From positions 1 through 29,202 of the forward strand of contig CAZFZB010000026.1 of assembly GCA_964523415.1 (NCBI GenBank): 29,202 bases of DNA, given 5' to 3'. Each line of letters begins with the position of its first letter. The stretch's first letter is position 1. A program made the translations under genes and the position numbers. The DNA is from M0108 sp964523415 (lineage in GTDB: Bacteria; Pseudomonadota; Gammaproteobacteria; Chromatiales; Chromatiaceae). Below, in pieces: positions 1-10,110 of this stretch. The notes under the pieces are model-generated. The model searched no databases and was not told the DNA's origin. It saw only the letters and a program-made list of their open reading frames with translations.

Positions 1-825
1 GAAAGCGGCATAAACCCGGACGCCGTGCGCCTGCTGCTTCGGACCGATAACCGGCCTACCTGCCTTTCTTACAAAGGCGAGGGGTTGTTATTGAGTCTGC
101 GGGGAGGCGGGTTGGGCCCAGATCCCCAACCCGAGTTGCTCTGCGCCAATATCTGGGCTGATCCCAATCGTATCCTGGTGCTGAGGCCAGCGGCGGTGCT
201 GGCCTTTAGCAGCATCCGCGCCGATCTCAAGATCCAGAAGGGGCCCCTGAACACCGGTGACCTGCTGGTCGAGGTAATCCAAAATTGGACCCTCCGTATC
301 GAACAGATCCTCTTCGGGATAGATAGGGCTGTCGATGATATGGAAGACCATGTTTTGATGGACCCCGATGCCGACCTCCAGCAGGAACTCACTAGCTTGC
401 GCCAGCGCATGATCCATTTAGGACGCCACCTGGCCCCTCAGGCCGAGGCCCTGTTCTCGCTACAGAGGGAAAGATCCACCTGGTTGTTGGCCGAGCATCG
501 CGATCGCATTAGCGAGGAAAACCACCGCGCCCACCAATTTGTGGCCGAGTTGGATTCCTCTCGTGAACAGGCGGCACTGATACAGGACGAGATACGCCAT
601 AGCCAGAGTCGCAAGCTCAATGAGACGATGAAAATCGTCGCGGTCTTCACCGCCTACCTGATGCCGATAACGGCCATCACCGGTTTACTAGGTACTAATC
701 TCGAAGGGATACCAGGCCAAGCGGGAACGGATTATCCCTGGGCCTTCTCGATCGAGGTTGTAGCCCTCTTCGGCGTCATGGCCGTCAGCTACTTCATCTT
801 CAAAAAGAAGAAGTGGTTTGATTGA
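1..825 (+). CDS. CorA-superfamily divalent metal transporter, ZntB-like, 5' truncated by window edge
   Basis: The frame is open from the first base, so the true start lies outside; 274 residues are visible of a family usually about 320-330 long. The visible part enters in the soluble cytoplasmic domain (ESGINPDAVRLLL, then a beta-rich stretch ending VLRPAAVLAF), continues through a long charged helical region, and ends in two hydrophobic helices at about visible residues 210-235 and 247-267. The first helix ends with GTN in LLGTNLEGIPG, which is the position of the GxN signature of CorA-type pentameric channels; the following GIPG resembles ZntB more than classical CorA (GMN). The tail is lysine-rich, as usual for this fold. 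Family knowledge suggests Mg2+ or Zn2+ movement across the inner membrane; the substrate cannot be decided from sequence. The next gene converges from the other strand. Confidence 0.85.
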   Translation, partial: ESGINPDAVRLLLRTDNRPTCLSYKGEGLLLSLRGGGLGPDPQPELLCANIWADPNRILVLRPAAVLAFSSIRADLKIQKGPLNTGDLLVEVIQNWTLRIEQILFGIDRAVDDMEDHVLMDPDADLQQELTSLRQRMIHLGRHLAPQAEALFSLQRERSTWLLAEHRDRISEENHRAHQFVAELDSSREQAALIQDEIRHSQSRKLNETMKIVAVFTAYLMPITAITGLLGTNLEGIPGQAGTDYPWAFSIEVVALFGVMAVSYFIFKKKKWFD

Positions 826-976
826 GCCTCTAAGATCCCTTGCCTGAGATCGTCAACAAGTGGCCCTAAGGCGAGGGAAGCCACCCCTGGTTGAACCGGT
901 CTGTCCCGGAACCTCTTTCTAACCTTGCTTGGACGGATTCGGTACCTATACCCCGGCGCGGTAAACCCATAAAAAA

Positions 977-992
977 GCCCCGTTACCGGGGC
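977..992 (-). terminator. Rho-independent terminator of the 51-residue minus-strand gene, possibly bidirectional
   Basis: Six-base-pair GC stem gccccg/cggggc with a 4-nt loop. Read on the minus strand it is followed by six T (bases 971-976), the classic intrinsic terminator form, about 30 nt after the stop codon of the small gene. Read on the plus strand it is followed by atttatt, so it may also stop transcription from the convergent metal-transporter gene. Confidence 0.8.
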
Positions 993-1022
993 ATTTATTG
1001 ATGGGGGGAGGGGTTGGCCGTA

Positions 1023-1178
1023 TCAGCTTCCAAAGCCCTGGTCCTGGCTTTTCGCCGTTTGGACCGTGACGACGGAGGCCTGGGACTGGGCGAGAGAGGC
1101 TTGGTCACTTTCAGAGACCACGACGCCGGTGGAGACCCCACCGATGACCAGAGCGATAGCAGCGATAACACCTAGCAT
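1023..1178 (-). CDS. 51-residue small hydrophobic-headed protein, unknown function
   Basis: ATG at 1178 reads 51 codons to TGA at 1023-1025. A Shine-Dalgarno sequence TAGGAG lies 6 nt before the start, a sigma-70-like promoter lies upstream, and an intrinsic terminator follows, so the gene is a complete stand-alone transcription unit. The protein begins MLGVIAAIALVIGGVSTGVVV: residues 2-21 form an uninterrupted hydrophobic helix with no positive charge before it. The remainder (residues 22-51) is polar, rich in Ser and Gln (SESDQASLAQSQAS) with a single lysine at 43. It could be a small single-pass membrane protein or an exported peptide with an atypical signal. I do not recognise a family. 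It was missed by a 60-codon cutoff, and the signals around it, rather than homology, support it. Confidence 0.65.
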   Translation of the reverse strand: MLGVIAAIALVIGGVSTGVVVSESDQASLAQSQASVVTVQTAKSQDQGFGS

Positions 1179-1217
1179 TTTAATCTCCTACAAGGGAGTG
1201 GGTTCGGAATGAGGGTT

Positions 1218-1245
1218 AGTATATCAGCATATGCTTATACAGCAA
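1218..1245 (-). promoter_or_regulatory. Candidate sigma-70 promoter for the 51-residue gene
   Basis: On the minus strand TTGCTG (1245-1240) and TATACT (1223-1218, five of six matches to TATAAT) are separated by 16 nt. A start about 7 nt downstream would give a leader of about 30-35 nt carrying the TAGGAG ribosome site. The -35 matches only three of six bases, so activation may be needed. Confidence 0.45.
1222..1239. promoter_or_regulatory. 18-bp AT-rich dyad between -35 and -10, candidate operator
   Basis: TATCAGCATATGCTTATA is an inverted repeat with a perfect 10-bp core AGCATATGCT (1226-1235) and one mismatched pair. It fills the spacer of the promoter candidate and overlaps the first bases of its -10 box. 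A dyad in this place is where a dimeric repressor, or a MerR-type activator acting on the spacer, would bind. No regulator gene is visible nearby. Confidence 0.35.
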
Positions 1246-1375
1246 GACCCAAGATGTTACGCTTTGTAACTATGGCTTGTGGATGCTGGGTTCGGAGCAT
1301 CTCCCTCCGAAGCTATACCAGTACCTCCGCCCGGCCCCCCTGGGTTTCGGCGGTGGTAGAGGGCGCCAAAGACGC

Positions 1376-2779
1376 CTATTTCTCCCCTAGGCCCACCCCC
1401 GTGCGCAATTGATCGGTAAGCTTTTCGAATTCCCGTTGCATCTCCAGGTTGCGAAAGGGGCGCGGCCTGGGGACCTGGCGACTTATGAGTCCGTCCAAGA
1501 GTTTGCGGCTGGACTTGAAGATCCCGACCAACTCACCGGAGACGCGCACGGTCTCGTAGGTATTCCAGGCAGTGGCGATGTCCCTTTCCAGGGCGACGCG
1601 GGCGGCGGTAATCTGGCGGCCTTGTTCGTCGAGATATTGGCGGTAAACCCCCGCCGCCTCGATGGTCAAGCGTTGAGCTTCGAGATTTGCGGTGAGAATC
1701 TCCCGCTTGTCGGGGGCTTCCTTGAGGAGCGCCTGGGCTTGGCTGGTGAGTTCCCGGGCGCGCTGGGCAATGGCATCGATACGGGGGATATAGTTGTTGA
1801 TGATGGCCAACTCCACCTGAAGGTGCATCTGGCGCAAGCTCTTGAGCAGGACGACGTAAAGGCCATAGTAACGCCGCGCGCTCTGCAGGTCCTCGCCGCT
1901 CTCCTCTACCAATCGTTCGAGCTGGCCGGTGATAGCCTTGATATTGTCGAAAAGGATGCCGAGATCGATAAGGTTATCGCCAACAACGGTGGATAGCATG
2001 AAATCCAGTTGATCATCGCTCAATTCCAGCCCCATGGCCCGGAGATCGGCGGCGAACTCATGTTTGACCCTCTCCAGATCCGCCTCGAATCGGGTGATGT
2101 CGGTCTGTCGGTTGGCAATGGCCTTGTCATAGTCCGCGACCGTCTTTTTGAGAAAGGAATCTGAGGGAGCAGAGACCCGCTGACGGCGATACTCCGCTTG
2201 GTCCTGGCGGGCGCGTGCGATCTCCTGCTGAAGGCTTCGGATACGCTGCCGATAGTCCTGATTGGTGGAGGTGGAGAGGATGGCGACAGTCTGGTCGAGA
2301 AGTTGGTCGATTTCAGCCTGGGCGCTGGCCTGATCTTCACCAATCCAGCGGTGCTTCGGTAGGGTGGCCTGGCGTTCCTGGAGGGCGAGCGTCTCTTCAA
2401 GAGTCGGCAAGACGCCATTCCAGAGATGGGCGAAATTGGCCTGGGGATCAGGCCCCAGATAGCGCCGGGTGCTAGACCAGGCATCGCCAGCCGTTTGCTT
2501 GGAGCCCTGCCAGAGGTTCTCGGCACCCTGTTGGGAGCCCTCCAACCAGCGTCCGGCACCCGCTTTGGTATCCCGCCAAAGGTCCCCGGCCGCGCCCAGG
2601 GACTTGTCCCAGAGTGAGGACTCCGACACTCCAAGTTGCTGGTCGCTATTAGCAGCGGGGGACTCAGGAACGACCGCTGGGGTGGGATGCTGGTCTGGTG
2701 TTTGGGCCTGGGCGAGGTTGAGAAGGCTCTGGAATCCAAGGGCTAAGGCCAGGAGTGAGCGAAAAACCGATGGATACAT
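1376..2779 (-). CDS. Exported coiled-coil protein with five 11-residue repeats, unknown function
   Basis: 467 residues. ATG at 2779 is preceded by CTGGAG at suitable distance. Residues 1-25 look like a Sec signal peptide: hydrophobic core LLALALGF and an AQA cleavage motif before Gln26. A Pro/Ala-rich linker follows (27-45). Residues 55-109 form five consecutive 11-residue units with a near-invariant Trp (W57, W68, W78, W90, W101) and pattern x-L-W-x-x-[ST]-x-x-x-[AG]-G, the periodicity of 11/3 amphipathic helices such as LEA or apolipoprotein types. The rest (about 115-467) is almost entirely charged helix, with coiled-coil-like stretches around 155-230 and 320-400 and a hydrophobic middle segment (MLSTVVGDNLIDLGILFDNI). 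No catalytic motif or C-terminal membrane anchor is seen. It probably resides in the periplasm, perhaps against a membrane. I do not recognise a named family. It is divergent from the CarS-like gene. Confidence 0.85.
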   Translation of the reverse strand: MYPSVFRSLLALALGFQSLLNLAQAQTPDQHPTPAVVPESPAANSDQQLGVSESSLWDKSLGAAGDLWRDTKAGAGRWLEGSQQGAENLWQGSKQTAGDAWSSTRRYLGPDPQANFAHLWNGVLPTLEETLALQERQATLPKHRWIGEDQASAQAEIDQLLDQTVAILSTSTNQDYRQRIRSLQQEIARARQDQAEYRRQRVSAPSDSFLKKTVADYDKAIANRQTDITRFEADLERVKHEFAADLRAMGLELSDDQLDFMLSTVVGDNLIDLGILFDNIKAITGQLERLVEESGEDLQSARRYYGLYVVLLKSLRQMHLQVELAIINNYIPRIDAIAQRARELTSQAQALLKEAPDKREILTANLEAQRLTIEAAGVYRQYLDEQGRQITAARVALERDIATAWNTYETVRVSGELVGIFKSSRKLLDGLISRQVPRPRPFRNLEMQREFEKLTDQLRTGVGLGEK

Positions 2780-2888
2780 GTGAAACTCCAGGGTCCCTCA
2801 GACCGTTCGGGGTGGGGGAGGGCAGATATTCGAGATTCGACCATAATTTACATCAAGAGACCTGCCAGGGTACGGAGGATAGGACTCG

Positions 2889-3371
2889 ATGTGGGAAAAA
2901 GCGGGCTTGCTGGTGCTGATCATTACGGCTAATGGGGCGCCGATCCTGCTGGCCTGGGCCCTGGGGCCCCATTGGGGCTGGCCTCTGGATGGGGGTCAGA
3001 TGCACCCTGATGGCCGCCGTCTGCTGGGGGGGCACGCTACCCTGCGAGGTCTGGTGGCTGCGGTACTGGCATCCATGATAATGGCAGGCCTGTTGGGCTT
3101 GGGAGTGGGCCAGGGCGCGCTCATTGGTTTCCTGGCGATGGCGGGCGATGCCTTGTCGAGTTTCATCAAGCGCCGCCTGGGGATCAAGCCCGGTGACAAG
3201 GCCACCGGACTGGATCAGATCCCTGAATCCCTGCTACCCCTGGCGGTAGTGGCCGGGACTTTCGGCCTGGGGTGGCTGGACCTGGCCCTCATGGTGGCCA
3301 TCTTTACGCTCCTCGATATGATGGTGTCAGGGCCCCTCTACCGATGGCATATGCGGCGACGCCCTTACTGA
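2889..3371 (+). CDS. CDP-archaeol synthase (CarS/DUF46)-like integral membrane protein
   Basis: 160 residues, ATG at 2889 with GGAGG about 7-9 nt before it. Four to five hydrophobic segments (about residues 5-27, 52-75, 77-92, 112-130, 132-148). The sequence GDALSSFIKRRLGIKPGD (about residues 86-103) matches the conserved cytidylyltransferase-like motif of PF01864, whose archaeal members make CDP-archaeol from CTP and archaetidic-acid-type lipid; GGHATLRG (47-54) sits where the family has a GDHKTWRG-like motif. Family knowledge: homologues occur in several Proteobacteria without archaeal lipids, where the substrate is not known. By resemblance to CdsA it may activate some prenyl- or acyl-phospholipid with CTP in the inner membrane. 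The following gene also encodes a membrane protein, 132 nt downstream. Confidence 0.8.
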   Translation: MWEKAGLLVLIITANGAPILLAWALGPHWGWPLDGGQMHPDGRRLLGGHATLRGLVAAVLASMIMAGLLGLGVGQGALIGFLAMAGDALSSFIKRRLGIKPGDKATGLDQIPESLLPLAVVAGTFGLGWLDLALMVAIFTLLDMMVSGPLYRWHMRRRPY

Positions 3372-3503
3372 TGCAGGGGCGTGTGGATAAGGGCCTGGTG
3401 ACCTGGCCAGGGAGATCGACAGTAGCCGCCCGGGCGGTGGCGCGGACCGGCTGGGGAAGGCCTTTGCGGTCTAAGGGGGAGGTTGCGCTAGCCTGACCAC
3501 CTC

Positions 3504-3736
3504 ATGATGAGTGACCTCAAGTCCCACTTTCATCTTGCCCGTCGCCTGGTCGGGGTTGCTCTATGCGCCCTGCCGACCCTGTTCGCGCTTGCCTCCGGGC
3601 TCTGGTCGCGGCCCATCCCGCCAGCTCAGACGGGGGCGGGGCTGGTTCTGGTTGGAATCGCTGGACTCATTGCCTTCTTCAACCTCTATCTGCTTTATCT
3701 GCGTCCCTGGCGCTATCGACGTCGCAAGGGTACGGA
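3504..3736 (+). CDS. Small membrane protein, 3' end lost in assembly gap
   Basis: ATG at 3504 (or the adjacent ATG at 3507) opens a frame that is still open when the N run begins; 77 residues are visible. Two hydrophobic helices, about residues 14-34 (GVALCALPTLFALASGLW) and 44-66 (AGLVLVGIAGLIAFFNLYLLYL), are followed by an arginine-rich stretch RPWRYRRRKG, giving a likely inside C-terminal tail. No close Shine-Dalgarno is visible: GGGGGAGG lies more than 20 nt upstream. I cannot name a family. It may be cotranscribed with the CarS-like gene. Confidence 0.55.
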
Positions 3737-3836
3737 NNNNNNNNNNNNNNNNNNNNNNNNNNNNNNNNNNNNNNNNNNNNNNNNNNNNNNNNNNNNNNNN
3801 NNNNNNNNNNNNNNNNNNNNNNNNNNNNNNNNNNNN
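3737..3836. other. Assembly gap of exactly 100 N
   Basis: A run of 100 N is the conventional placeholder for a scaffold join of unknown size. The real distance between the membrane protein and the cnoX-like gene is therefore unknown, and genes could be missing here. The first bases after the gap are already at the 3' end of the cnoX-like gene, 6 nt before its stop codon. Confidence 0.98.
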
Positions 3837-3842
3837 CCCCAC

Positions 3843-4706
3843 TCAGTAAAGGGCGCTCAACATCTTGGCCCGATAGGAGGAGACCAGGGGGCCCTCGCCG
3901 CCGAGGAGATCGAAGATGAGGATCATAGCCTTGCGGGCCGCATCCTCCCCATAGGAGCGATCGCGCTTGAGTAGGGCAAGGAGCTCGGCCAGGGCGGCCT
4001 CGAGATCGCCGTTGACAGCCTGCCATGCGGCGAGCAGGTAACTGGCCTCACTGTCCCTGGGGTTGACGGCGAGACGGGCGGCCAATTCGGCAGCGGGTGG
4101 GGCGGCCGCTACCAGGTTGGCGAAGCGAAGCTGGCCGCGCAGGGCAAGGACCTCCGGGTCCTTTGCCAAATCGATGGGAACCCGGTCGAGCTGCGCCTCG
4201 GCGCCCTGGATGTCTCCGCTGGCGGCCTTGATCTGGACCTCGGCAAGGAAGAGGCGGGGGTTGTCGGGGTCCTGCGCCCGGGCCTGATCGAGTTTGGCTT
4301 GGGCACCGACCAGGTCACCCTGGATCAGGCGGGCCGAGATCGCATCGATCGTGGGATCGGACTGGCGCGGCAGGTGGGGTTCCAGGAAGGCCCGGACTTG
4401 GGCCTCGGGGAGTGCTCCCATGAATTGATCGACGGGCCGACCATCCTTGAAGAGTTGGACCGTGGGCAGGCTGCGGATACCAAATTGTGCGGCGAGGGCC
4501 TGTTCCTCTTCGGTATTGAGCTTGGCTACCAGCAGACGGCCACCGAATTCGTCAGCCAGCTTGGCGAGAATAGGCATGAGGGCACGACAAGGGGCACACC
4601 AGTCAGCCCAGAAATCCACCAGCACGGGGCGGTCATAGGAGCCCTCGAGCACTACCTCTTGGAAATTTTGCGCCGTGACGGCGACCAGATTGGGTGAGTT
4701 GGCCAT
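3843..4706 (-). CDS. cnoX: CnoX/YbbN-type thioredoxin-TPR chaperone-redox protein
   Basis: 287 residues, the usual length (E. coli YbbN 284). ATG at 4706 with AAGGAGG 8 nt before it; stop at 3843-3845, just after the gap. Residues 1-110 are a thioredoxin fold with the active site WCAPC (VDFWADWCAPCRALMP) and the cis-proline loop RSLPT. Residues about 115-287 are helical TPR-like repeats ending with the conserved DDAARKAMI-like segment (here EDAARKAMILIFDLLG). In E. coli this protein guards substrates of GroEL and DnaK under oxidative (bleach) stress, and its active site has lost the first cysteine (SxxC). Here both cysteines are present, so true disulfide exchange is possible, as in Caulobacter-type CnoX. 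Divergent from trxC. Confidence 0.9.
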   Translation of the reverse strand: MANSPNLVAVTAQNFQEVVLEGSYDRPVLVDFWADWCAPCRALMPILAKLADEFGGRLLVAKLNTEEEQALAAQFGIRSLPTVQLFKDGRPVDQFMGALPEAQVRAFLEPHLPRQSDPTIDAISARLIQGDLVGAQAKLDQARAQDPDNPRLFLAEVQIKAASGDIQGAEAQLDRVPIDLAKDPEVLALRGQLRFANLVAAAPPAAELAARLAVNPRDSEASYLLAAWQAVNGDLEAALAELLALLKRDRSYGEDAARKAMILIFDLLGGEGPLVSSYRAKMLSALY

Positions 4707-4726
4707 GGCGCCGTCCTCCTTATAAT
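4699..4726 (+). promoter_or_regulatory. Candidate sigma-70 promoter for trxC, embedded in the cnoX 5' end
   Basis: TTGGCC (4699-4704) and a perfect TATAAT (4721-4726) are separated by 16 nt on the plus strand. The -35 lies in the first codons of the minus-strand cnoX gene and the -10 abuts its ribosome-binding site (4715-4721 on the opposite strand). A start near 4733 would give a trxC leader of about 120 nt. Confidence 0.45.
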
Positions 4727-4852
4727 GGGTAGTTGGAATTGGCTGGGAAGACCGTAGATAGGCCTGGAAACGCGCGATTCAAGCCGGCTGGGAGAGGGGT
4801 CACCTGCACCACCGGTACTGGCAGCCAAATTTTTCCCGAGGAGTTTAGCCTA

Positions 4853-5287
4853 ATGACCCAAGCTGTTCACATTGTCTGCCCCCGTTGCGATGCGGTTAAC
4901 CGAGTACCGCCGGAGCGCCTTGGCGAGGACGCCAAGTGCGGAAAGTGCCATACCCCTCTTTTTGCCGGTGTCCCCCTGGCCCTGGACGAAGGGCGATTTG
5001 CCAAACACCTGGGGCGGAGCGATTTGCCGCTGGTGGTGGATTTTTGGGCACCCTGGTGCGCACCCTGTCGCGCTATGGCGCCGGCCTTTGAGGCCGTAGC
5101 ACGGCGTATCGAGCCCAAGGCGCGTCTGATCAAGGTCAACACGGAGGAGGCCCAGGGTCTGGCGACGCGTCAGGGTATCCGCAGTATCCCGACCCTGGTG
5201 ATTTTTCGCGGTGGCCGGGAGGTGGCGCGCACCTCGGGCGGTATGGATGTCGGTGCACTGGAAAATTGGATTCGCCGTTCCCTGTGA
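4853..5287 (+). CDS. trxC: Thioredoxin 2
   Basis: 144 residues, the size of E. coli TrxC (139). The frame is open upstream to 4733, but ATG at 4853 is chosen because GAGGAG lies 9 nt before it and because the protein then starts exactly at the family N terminus. Residues 9-32 carry two CxxC pairs (Cys9/Cys12 and Cys29/Cys32), the zinc-binding N-terminal domain that distinguishes Trx2 from Trx1. The thioredoxin active site WCAPC is at 68-72 and the cis-proline motif is RSIPT. It reduces protein disulfides in the cytoplasm using thioredoxin reductase, and in enterobacteria it is an OxyR-regulated oxidative stress protein; no OxyR site is recognisable by eye here. Confidence 0.95.
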   Translation: MTQAVHIVCPRCDAVNRVPPERLGEDAKCGKCHTPLFAGVPLALDEGRFAKHLGRSDLPLVVDFWAPWCAPCRAMAPAFEAVARRIEPKARLIKVNTEEAQGLATRQGIRSIPTLVIFRGGREVARTSGGMDVGALENWIRRSL

Positions 5288-5310
5288 CCGATGGCAGCCA
5301 GCATCGGTTT
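5288..5310 (+). terminator. Weak hairpin directly after trxC, possible terminator
   Basis: Stem ccgatg (5288-5293) / catcgg (5302-5307) with an 8-nt loop, followed by ttt, starts right after the trxC stop codon. A second small palindrome, ttcctgtaggaa, follows. The stem is short and the T tract is three bases, so termination would be inefficient. Confidence 0.3.
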
Positions 5311-5570
5311 CCTGTAGGAAGGAACCGAGGATGGCATTACCCCTTAGGGCGTGGATGGACAGGGCCAGGGGAATCACATAGAATTTGGGCCGTTCGAGGG
5401 GACTGGCCCCAACTTTTCCGGCCTCCCTCGTCCTCACGCCTTCGTGCACCGTCGCACGAGCCTGGCTCCATTCCCGCTTCGCGCGCCCTTATGAATTTAG
5501 CGCCCCTTGGCGCCTCATGATCCCGCGGCCCTTCGGCTGGGACGCGGGCTGGCTGAACTCGGAGATGACC

Positions 5571-6713
5571 TTGAGAAAGCCCGCGGTTCTCGTACTTGAA
5601 GACGGCTCTGTTTTTCGCGGCCTGTCCATTGGCGCCGAGACCCAGAGTGTCGGCGAGGTCGTCTTCAATACGGCCATGTCCGGCTATCAGGAGATCCTTA
5701 CCGATCCCTCATACCGACGCCAGTTGGTGACCCTGACCTACCCTCACATCGGCAATACCGGTGTCAATCCTGAGGACGAGGAATCCCCCGCTATTCAAGC
5801 AGCCGGCCTAGTAATCCGCGACCTGCCGCTACTGGCCAGCAATTGGCGCCAGCGCGAGCGCCTGGACGATTATCTTCTGAGTCAGAAGGTGCCGGGTATT
5901 GCCGATATTGATACTCGCCGGCTAACCCGAATCCTGCGCGAAAAGGGTGCCCAGAACGGCTGTCTCCAAGCGGGAGAGGCTATCGACGAGTCGGCAGCCT
6001 TGGCGGCGGCCCGGGACTTTGCCGGCCTCAAGGGCATGGATCTGGCCCAAGAGGTGACGACGTACAAAAGTTATGAATGGGATCAGGGTGTCTGGAGCCT
6101 GGGTGAGGGCGTTAGGACCGGGAGTCGGGACCCTGACCGATGTCCATATTGGGTCGTGGCCTATGATTACGGCATCAAGCGCAACATCCTGCGCATGTTG
6201 GTCGAACGCGGCTGTCGGGTGACGGTAGTGCCGGCCAAGACGCCAGCGGCGGAGGTTCTGGCACTCCAGCCCGATGGTGTCTTTCTCTCCAATGGCCCCG
6301 GCGACCCGGAACCCTGTGATTATGCCATCCAAGCCATCGGCGAACTGCTGGAGTCGGACATTCCCATCTTTGGGATTTGTCTCGGTCACCAATTGCTGGG
6401 CCTGGCCTGTGGCGCCCGAACTCTGAAGATGAAGTTTGGCCATCATGGCGCTAACCACCCGGTCCAGGATCTGGTTACCCGGCGGGTTATGATCAGCAGC
6501 CAGAATCACGGTTTTGCGGTGGACGAGGCTAGCTTGCCCCTGACCCTGAAGCCAACACACAGGTCGCTTTTCGATGGTTCCTTGCAAGGAATCCATCACC
6601 GGGAAAGACCGGCCTTTGGTTTCCAGGGGCATCCTGAGGCCAGTCCGGGACCCCATGATGTGTCCCCCGTATTTGATCATTTCATCGACCTGATACGTGC
6701 CCATAGGTCTTAG
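5571..6713 (+). CDS. carA: Carbamoyl-phosphate synthase small (glutaminase) subunit
   Basis: Hydrolyses glutamine and channels ammonia to CarB for carbamoyl phosphate (arginine and pyrimidine synthesis). The N-terminal CarA domain (VLEDGSVFRG, SGYQEILTDPSY) is followed by a class I glutamine amidotransferase with nucleophile Cys270 in GICLGHQ and the His/Glu pair in GHPEASPGP. Start choice: TTG at 5571 has GGAG at 5561-5564 with a 6-nt spacer and gives 380 residues with exactly the E. coli register before VLEDG. ATG at 5565 (two codons longer) directly abuts that GGAG and so has no usable spacing; ATG at 5517 has no ribosome site. A 189-nt gap separates it from carB. Confidence 0.93.
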   Translation: MRKPAVLVLEDGSVFRGLSIGAETQSVGEVVFNTAMSGYQEILTDPSYRRQLVTLTYPHIGNTGVNPEDEESPAIQAAGLVIRDLPLLASNWRQRERLDDYLLSQKVPGIADIDTRRLTRILREKGAQNGCLQAGEAIDESAALAAARDFAGLKGMDLAQEVTTYKSYEWDQGVWSLGEGVRTGSRDPDRCPYWVVAYDYGIKRNILRMLVERGCRVTVVPAKTPAAEVLALQPDGVFLSNGPGDPEPCDYAIQAIGELLESDIPIFGICLGHQLLGLACGARTLKMKFGHHGANHPVQDLVTRRVMISSQNHGFAVDEASLPLTLKPTHRSLFDGSLQGIHHRERPAFGFQGHPEASPGPHDVSPVFDHFIDLIRAHRS

Positions 6714-6902
6714 CCTTTTCCAGCTAAAGGGGTGGGCTTGTTCTCACGTCAGGTCGAGGTAAGACCGCCCGGCAACGAGCTTCCCTTCCTTAGGGACCAG
6801 GATGCGGGAAATGCCTTACCCTCACACTGGCAGGGTCCCGAGTACAGGGGTTTCAAGGGGCTTCTTCCCTGGCCAAGTCGCTATCACTAGCCTGTAATAA
6901 CT

Positions 6903-10109
<3,207 letters not shown>

Positions 10110-10110
10110 T

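Noticed and set aside
1409..1996. 195-codon plus-strand frame opposite the exported coiled-coil protein
   Set aside because: Shadow of the minus-strand gene, which has a signal peptide and a ribosome site.
3426..3437. 12-bp palindrome ccgcccgggcgg between the CarS-like gene and the next membrane gene
   Set aside because: Simple GC palindrome with no loop and no T tract; common by chance at this base composition.
5288..5570. carA leader searched for PepA/ArgR/PurR-type operators or a pyrimidine attenuator
   Set aside because: Only small unrelated stems (cgtgc/gcacg, gcgcc/ggcgc) are visible; no ARG box or PUR box could be read.
6888..6902. tgtaataact just before carB as a -10 box
   Set aside because: It ends at the start codon, so would need a leaderless transcript; no -35 at proper distance.
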